Origin: Syngnathus acus
Lineage: Eukaryota; Chordata; Actinopteri; Syngnathiformes; Syngnathidae
Length of the DNA: 64,000 nt
Assembly: GCF_901709675.1 (NCBI RefSeq)
Contig: NC_051096.1
Location: 2,199,001 to 2,263,000, forward strand
Reading direction: 5' to 3'
In this document: positions 56,619-64,000 of the stretch, one piece after another
Numbering within the stretch: the first letter of the stretch is position 1
How the letters are laid out: every line of letters begins with the position of its first letter
Position numbers and translations under genes: made by a program
The notes under the pieces: generated by a model
The model's input: the letters and a program-made list of their open reading frames with translations, nothing else
Told to the model about the DNA's origin: nothing
Database searches by the model: none

Positions 56619-56874
56619 CGTCTACGACGATGAAGACCCCACAACTTAAATACAGTTTCCGACATCTTTGCTCTTCCGACTTCCCGAAGTACGCAACCTG
56701 TGCCGTGCAAACCTGACGAAGAAATCAAATGGATCTTTAACACTTCTCACCATTTGTCCTGGACTTGGAGCCGGACAAAATGGAGCAAAGTTTGTGCAAA
56801 TAAAAAGAAAGGAAACCCTAAAGTAGCTTCCTGTGACAGCCTGGAGGAAATCAGTGCAACCAATTGTCTTCTGG

Positions 56875-58506
<1,632 letters not shown>

Positions 58507-59597
58507 CGTGCAGATGCCGTCGATGTGCGCGTTTTCCACCAGAGACTCGCGCGGAAGTTGAACGGTTACACATCTGTAATGCAAACAATTACTTGATTAT
58601 AAGAGGTCCCGACAGGTGAGCAGACTCACGCGCGTGCGCACCACGCAGCTACCCGCCTTGCCGCAAGTACCCGGATGCATACCGTGCTCGTTCACGCGGA
58701 CGCGCACGTCGCACGCTATAAGGTGGGAAGACGTCACGCACGGGCGGGGCGCAGGAAAGCCTAGCTTCTTTGTGTTACCGTGGTGATGAAGAGTCAGCGT
58801 AAAGACAATGAGCTTGAACTTTGCCTCTAAAAATAGAACCTCCAAGGTCCGGTCAAGGCGATTTGACGCCACTGGAAGGCCCATTTTCCGTTGCCTTTTC
58901 CACGGCCGCTTTGTTCCGCTGCCAAATCCTCTTTAGGCCGCCTCACCTTGCCACCTTGGCCGGCCATCGCTAATCTCCCCGCCCCCTCGTCAATCACAGG
59001 ATTCCCTTGCGGGTGCAAAGCGGGGAGAAAGTTGTTTCCACTCCAAAAGGCGATTTGCGAGCTCGGGGCCCAAGGAAAAACAACCAATGAGAGCAAGAAG
59101 GCGTGGCTAAAGGTGTCAATCATTTTTGGCACGCTAGTGGGCAACCCCCCAGTCTTCTCCCTCATTTGCTCATAAAAGAAGGCAGGTTGCGCAGATGGCG
59201 CCGCCACCCCTTAAGCTCCATCGAGTGTCACCTGCTGGATTTGCAGGCTAAGTCTTAGCCCGCTGGAAGGTCAAAAGTTGCAAAGCCGAACGTCTCGCGT
59301 TCTTTTAATCGCTTCAACTGATGTTTGTTTTACTTCCGTCGCCACTCTCCTGTGGTATCTCATCATTGCACACACGCACACATACACGCACACCACACAC
59401 ACGCCTCCATCAGTTCGATTTTCTTTTGGAGGGGGGGGGGTTGAGGGGGTGTCTGGTATTCAGAAGTTGGGAAAAAAGTCAAGATGCAAATGCCATGTTA
59501 ATGTTCTGACTCTCCCACAGAATGTGTCACAATTTAAACTGAAAATAAATCCAAAAAAAAATTAGCCCTTGATCCTGCAAGCTCTGAAAATCATTAC

Positions 59598-59637
<40 letters not shown>

Positions 59638-60030
59638 GTGTACGATAATGGGACTCACATGAGCGCTCCCACGGCCCCGCCTCAGGTTGATGGTCTTTAA
59701 TTGACTAATCCCAGAGGGGGGAGGCGGGTTGCTTCGGCAGATTCCCGTCGGTCCCACACAGATCTGCTGCTGCCACACGCGCACAGGTAAGCAACAAAAG
59801 CGGCACCACCAAATGAAGCAAGTTTGAGCGAGACAATGAGGTGTGTTCCTTCTCCTCCCTCCCAGGACTGACGAAGTTCTTCTGCAGGGCTCCCCCATCG
59901 CAAGGGCCAGCTTGGAGGCAAACATCTCATCTCATCTGATCATCAACAGCAGCCAGAGGTAGGAGACTTCAATCAAGTCACTTGAAAAGACTCGGGCCAG
60001 GACACTTGCTGCCACCTGTGTTCCTCAGTC
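58507..60030. other. Divergent spacer between the ccdc106-like gene and recoverin
   Basis: Holds both promoters and the noncoding 5' exon(s) of recoverin; an acceptor (TTCCTCAG) sits two bases before the recoverin ATG. No other gene is recognised. Confidence 0.45.
59596..59642. repeat. (GT)n microsatellite
   Basis: About 21 GT units with a single GC interruption, in the recoverin 5' region. Confidence 0.95.
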
Positions 60031-62136
60031 ATGGGAAACTCCAAGAGCGGTGCTGTGTCCAAGGAGATCCTGGAGGATCTGAAGCTCCACACAAAATTCT
60101 CGGAGATGGAGATCACACAGTGGTACGACAACTTCAAGAGGCAGTGCCCCACCGGCCGCCTCACCAAGCAGGAGTTCGAGGCCATCTACAGCAAGTTCTT
60201 CCCGGATAGCGATGGCAACACCTACGCGCAGCACGTCTTCCGATCCTTCGACACCAACGACGATGGTACCCTAGACTTCAAGGAGTACATCATCGCCCTG
60301 CACATGACCTCCACCGGAAAGACTACCCGCAAGCTGGAGTGGGCCTTCTCGCTCTTCGACGTGGACAAGAACGGATACATCACCAAGTCTGAGGTCAAGG
60401 AAATTTGCACGGTAAGCTCGGCGTGGGCAGACTAAACGTGCTGCTTTACGATTGACCGCCAGATGGCGCCAAAACACCACTCGCGTCCAAATTTGCCTTT
60501 TAGGGCTCAAAAAATGTCTGATTGCATCTTTACGTTCGATTCGCCACGCGTCGTCGGTGCGGATCAAGATGGCATCCGCGTGCGTGCGAGATGTGCGAGC
60601 GTGATCGGAGCCATGAAGAGTCCACATGCAGGAGACGCAGGATTAAGACTCCAATTGGTGCCAATAAACACGTTAAGCCGGCCGAGTTCTTTGAGGCCAC
60701 CTGTAAAGCTGGTTTTCTCGTGTCGGCGGTCTTGCGGGCAGGAGAAGGTCCTTCCATCGGGTCTTGGCGGGTGGGGCAGAGGATGGATACGTCGCGAGTC
60801 CCGCAACACAACTGAAGTTATTGATTTGTGCGTCCATTCCCCAAATTAAATTGATCCATTCATCCATTTCTGGATGAAATTAATGGTGGCCATTTTCTGG
60901 ATTGAAAACTTCAAACGGTGCGCTTGCCTGATAGTTTCAGGTCATTTGGTAAAAAAACTGGGACGTTTGCTATTTTTTTTTTTTTAATTTGTGCGATGAA
61001 AGTTGATCTGATGGAGGCAGGGGAGAACAAAGACATCCGGGAGCCCGACAAATTCATCTGGTAATCAACTGCTAATCCGCTGGGCGGTTTGTGCAGAAGC
61101 TGTCGGATTACGCGAGTGACAATTTTGTTTTAAAAAAGATTAAAAGATTAAAGTCCCAATGATCGTCACACACACACCTGGGTGTGGTGAAATTTGTCCT
61201 CTGCATTTAACCCATCCCCGTGTGATTTTAATCCATCCCCTGGGGGAGAGGGGAGCAGTGAGCAGCAGCGGTGCCGCGCTCGGGAATCAGTTGGTGATCT
61301 AACCCCCCAATTCCAACCCTTAATGCTGAGTGCCAAGCAGGGAGGCAATGGGTCCCATTTTTATAGTCTTTGGTATGACCCGGCTGGGGTTTGAACCCAC
61401 AACCTTCCAGTCTCAGGGCGGACACTCTACCACTAGGCCACTCTACCACTAGGCCACTGAGCTTTTAGGACTTTTTTAGCCTCGAGTGGAACCTAAAATG
61501 GCACAAGGCCACCTCGGCTGCGTTGCTCTTCGGGCTTTCTTCCAGGACGGTTATGAAGATGATGACGAAGATGATGGCGATGCTGCAGGGGATAGCGCGG
61601 CCAGGGGGCGCTCTAACTCCAGAAATCTGTGTTTAAGCGCTCAAAAACGACCTAATTTTGGTCAAAATTGGACCAAGGTGCTAAATTTGGCCAACTTCCT
61701 GGGTTGTTTTTTTTGTGTTCAAAATAGTTTCTGTTTGTTTTTCCTGCAAAACAACCGGAAATTGGGTTAAATTGATCCAAGTTACAGTTTTAAGGGTAAT
61801 GCTATTGATTTTTTTTTTCTATGGATAGGTCAAGAGAAAAAATTATCTGTGTGTGCGTTTCAGGCCATTTTTAAACTGATTCCCAAAGACGAGGTGAGCA
61901 AACTTCCCGAGGATGAAAACACAGCCGAAAAAAGGGCAGAAAAACTTTGGAAGTTCTTTGACAAGGCAGAAAACGGTGAGGGCAAAAATGGGAGACAACT
62001 CACTTTGGCGTCAGTTGTTGGCGTCTTTTGTCACGCGTGTTGTTTTTCAGAGCGCGTGGCCGAGGGAGAGTTCATCCAGGGGGTTCTGGACAACGACGAG
62101 GCCCTCCGCTTGATCCAGTACGAGCCACCCAAGTAG
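60031..62136 (+). CDS. rcvrn: Recoverin (photoreceptor calcium sensor)
   Basis: Recoverin is a myristoylated EF-hand protein of retinal photoreceptors that restrains rhodopsin kinase in a calcium-dependent way. Exons: 60031-60411, 61864-61975 and 62051-62136, giving 192 residues. The start MGNSKSG is the N-myristoylation signal (Gly2). EF1 is disabled by the family's CPTG insertion (CPTGRLTKQEFEAIY). EF2 (DTNDDGTLDFKE) and EF3 (DVDKNGYITKSE) are canonical. EF4 (DKAENERVAEGE) lacks proper ligands, as in mammalian recoverin. The protein ends at RLIQYEPPK, lacking the Lys-rich C-terminal tail of mammalian recoverin and closer to visinin length. Several fish paralogues exist, so the exact one is uncertain. 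The neighbouring gsg1l2-like gene reproduces human 17p13.1 linkage. Confidence 0.9.
61135..61460 (-). mobile_element. tRNA-derived SINE in recoverin intron 1
   Basis: Read on the minus strand, the head is GTGGCCTAGTGGTAGAGTG (A-box region) and then GGTTGTGGGTTCAAACCCC (B box), as in tRNA-derived SINEs. The body runs to about 61,140 with a CA-rich part and ends next to AAGATTAAAAGATT. The first 18 or so bases of the head are duplicated in tandem at its 5' end (61,425-61,458). Confidence 0.8.
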
Positions 62137-63371
62137 CGGAACGCAGCGGCAATTCTCACCAGCGGTAGCGTTAATTTGCAATCAATGGTTACGTCGTATT
62201 TTTTTTTAAGTGCATGTGAACGTCATCCGTACAGCAATGAATCCTCCCCTATTTTAGATTTGGGCCAATGAAAATCTCTGATATGATTGTGACACCATCA
62301 TCATAGCATAGATGCGGCATCAAGTTTTTTGTTTTAGAAGAAAGCACAACTTGATGGTGATGTCCGGTAGAGAATCGAGTAACCACGGGCCCAACGAGCA
62401 CACGCGTGACGACGGAAAGAAAGAGCGAGCGCGCTCGCTCTCCGCCCCTCGTCACATGCCGTGTAGTTTTGCGTCTCAGGCCAAATCCGTCTTTGCTCTT
62501 TTCTTGTTGTAATAAACGTTGATTGAAACCCCGGCAGTACCACTTTGTCTTTTTGCCAGAGAAAGAACGGACTCATTTCTGATCTCTAGCATTTTTTTTT
62601 GCGCTCACCTTATGAAAGATATTTGCCGCCAGGGACTTTTAAATGTTTTGTCGTATTTTAGAGCACCCCAGCTGTGCGTCTCCTTAAGTCGAGTGTTTGC
62701 GACGCACAAGAAAAGATTAATTTTGACCCGAGCCCAGCTTGGCTTTCACATCTGCCGTCTTCTTGACCTTAATCTTCCTCCTTCTCCTCCTGTTGTTACA
62801 TCAACGCTCCTTTACTGGCGTAATGAGAGGCTACGCACATAACGACCTCGATGAGCTGTCAATCACCCGCTCGTTTTGTGCAGATTATCGGTGTAATCTT
62901 GTGCACAGCATCTGTCTCAGGTCCAAAGCGCTCGTTCTTTGCCGCCACGCTCATTAAATGCAGCGCTCACTAAATCCTCCTCCCCTTTACACGAGAGCCT
63001 GTGGCACGCTTGAAAAAAAAGAAGGACAGAGCCGTGATTGGAACCCCGAACATGAAAAGAGCGAGGCGGAACCTGTCTTTTTTTCTTCTGGGTCCCACCG
63101 CCGACCACATAAAGCGGTGGAAAATAAACACACGGGACACCGTTGCTGCAGGGTGAGGAAGCAACGCGTTTACTCAACACAGTTTTGGATGCATGTCATC
63201 ACTGGTCATGTCTTATCTCGTCTACGGGGCCATCAAGTAGAAAAAAAAAAGTGGTCTGTGGTTTCTTGTCACGTCTTCTACCTGAGCCAGAATCACACGA
63301 GTTTGTTCTCCAGAAGTCTGGAAAAAGCTTCCTGTCAAGCGTCATGCAGTTCCTCTCCAGACCAGCAAGCG
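62137..63371. other. Recoverin 3' UTR and convergent spacer to the gsg1l2-like gene
   Basis: AATAAA at 62511-62516 is the likely recoverin polyadenylation signal, about 375 bases after the stop. No coding sequence is recognised up to 63,372. Confidence 0.5.
62511..62516 (+). terminator. Candidate polyadenylation signal, recoverin
   Basis: AATAAA followed by a TG-rich stretch. Confidence 0.6.

Positions 63372-64000
<629 letters not shown>

Larger units (their letters stand above)
55375..56874. other. Convergent spacer between eno2 and the ccdc106-like gene
   Basis: Contains the eno2 3' UTR (AATAAA at 55785-55790), the SINE at 55955-56315 and the 3' end of the ccdc106-like transcript (minus-strand AATAAA at 56613-56618). 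Confidence 0.5.

Overview
The window is nuclear DNA from a compact vertebrate genome, almost certainly a teleost fish. It carries intron-split genes for neuronal, synaptic and retinal proteins, short introns with GT-AG borders, many CA/GT and GA microsatellites, tRNA-headed SINEs, an L2-type LINE fragment and MITE-like DNA elements. Nothing prokaryotic is present. Coding models were built by joining open frames across splice signals and checking intron phase; total lengths come out as whole codons.

Layout, left to right: (1) 1-3.8 kb, a pogo/Tigger-like MITE and a minus-strand gene with 11 coding exons that I cannot name; it encodes an acidic, probably secreted protein and all its introns are phase 1. 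(2) 5.3-8.7 kb (+), a neuronal pentraxin with two large His/Asp-rich blocks. (3) 10.0-11.7 kb (-), vamp1. (4) 12.8-17.6 kb (+), fam131b. (5) 18.9-21.0 kb (+), styk1, predicted to be a catalytically dead kinase. (6) 21.4-24.7 kb (-), phc1. (7) 27.6-32.1 kb (-), slc2a3 (GLUT3), with a LINE fragment in one intron. (8) 34.4-46.1 kb (-), chd4. (9) 53.1-55.4 kb (+), eno2. (10) 56.9-58.5 kb (-), a ccdc106-like gene. (11) 60.0-62.1 kb (+), recoverin. (12) 63.4 kb to the window edge (-), the C-terminal exons of a gsg1l2-like gene.

These genes do not form an operon or a single pathway; what they share is inherited linkage. vamp1, styk1, phc1, slc2a3, chd4 and eno2 correspond to human 12p13, whereas rcvrn and gsg1l2 are neighbours on human 17p13.1. 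The window therefore appears to span a junction between two ancestral vertebrate linkage blocks. Several products serve neurons: a pentraxin (synaptic organiser), VAMP1 (vesicle fusion), GLUT3 and enolase 2 (neuronal glucose use), recoverin (photoreceptor calcium sensor) and a GSG1L-family protein (AMPA-receptor auxiliary-like). CHD4 and PHC1 are chromatin repressors.

Most worth a second look: the unidentified phase-1 gene at the left, the double histidine-rich insertion in the pentraxin, loss of three catalytic residues in STYK1, a possible soluble VAMP1 isoform, an exact 60-bp tandem duplication over a chd4 splice acceptor, and a dispersed CCCATAATA motif between chd4 and eno2.
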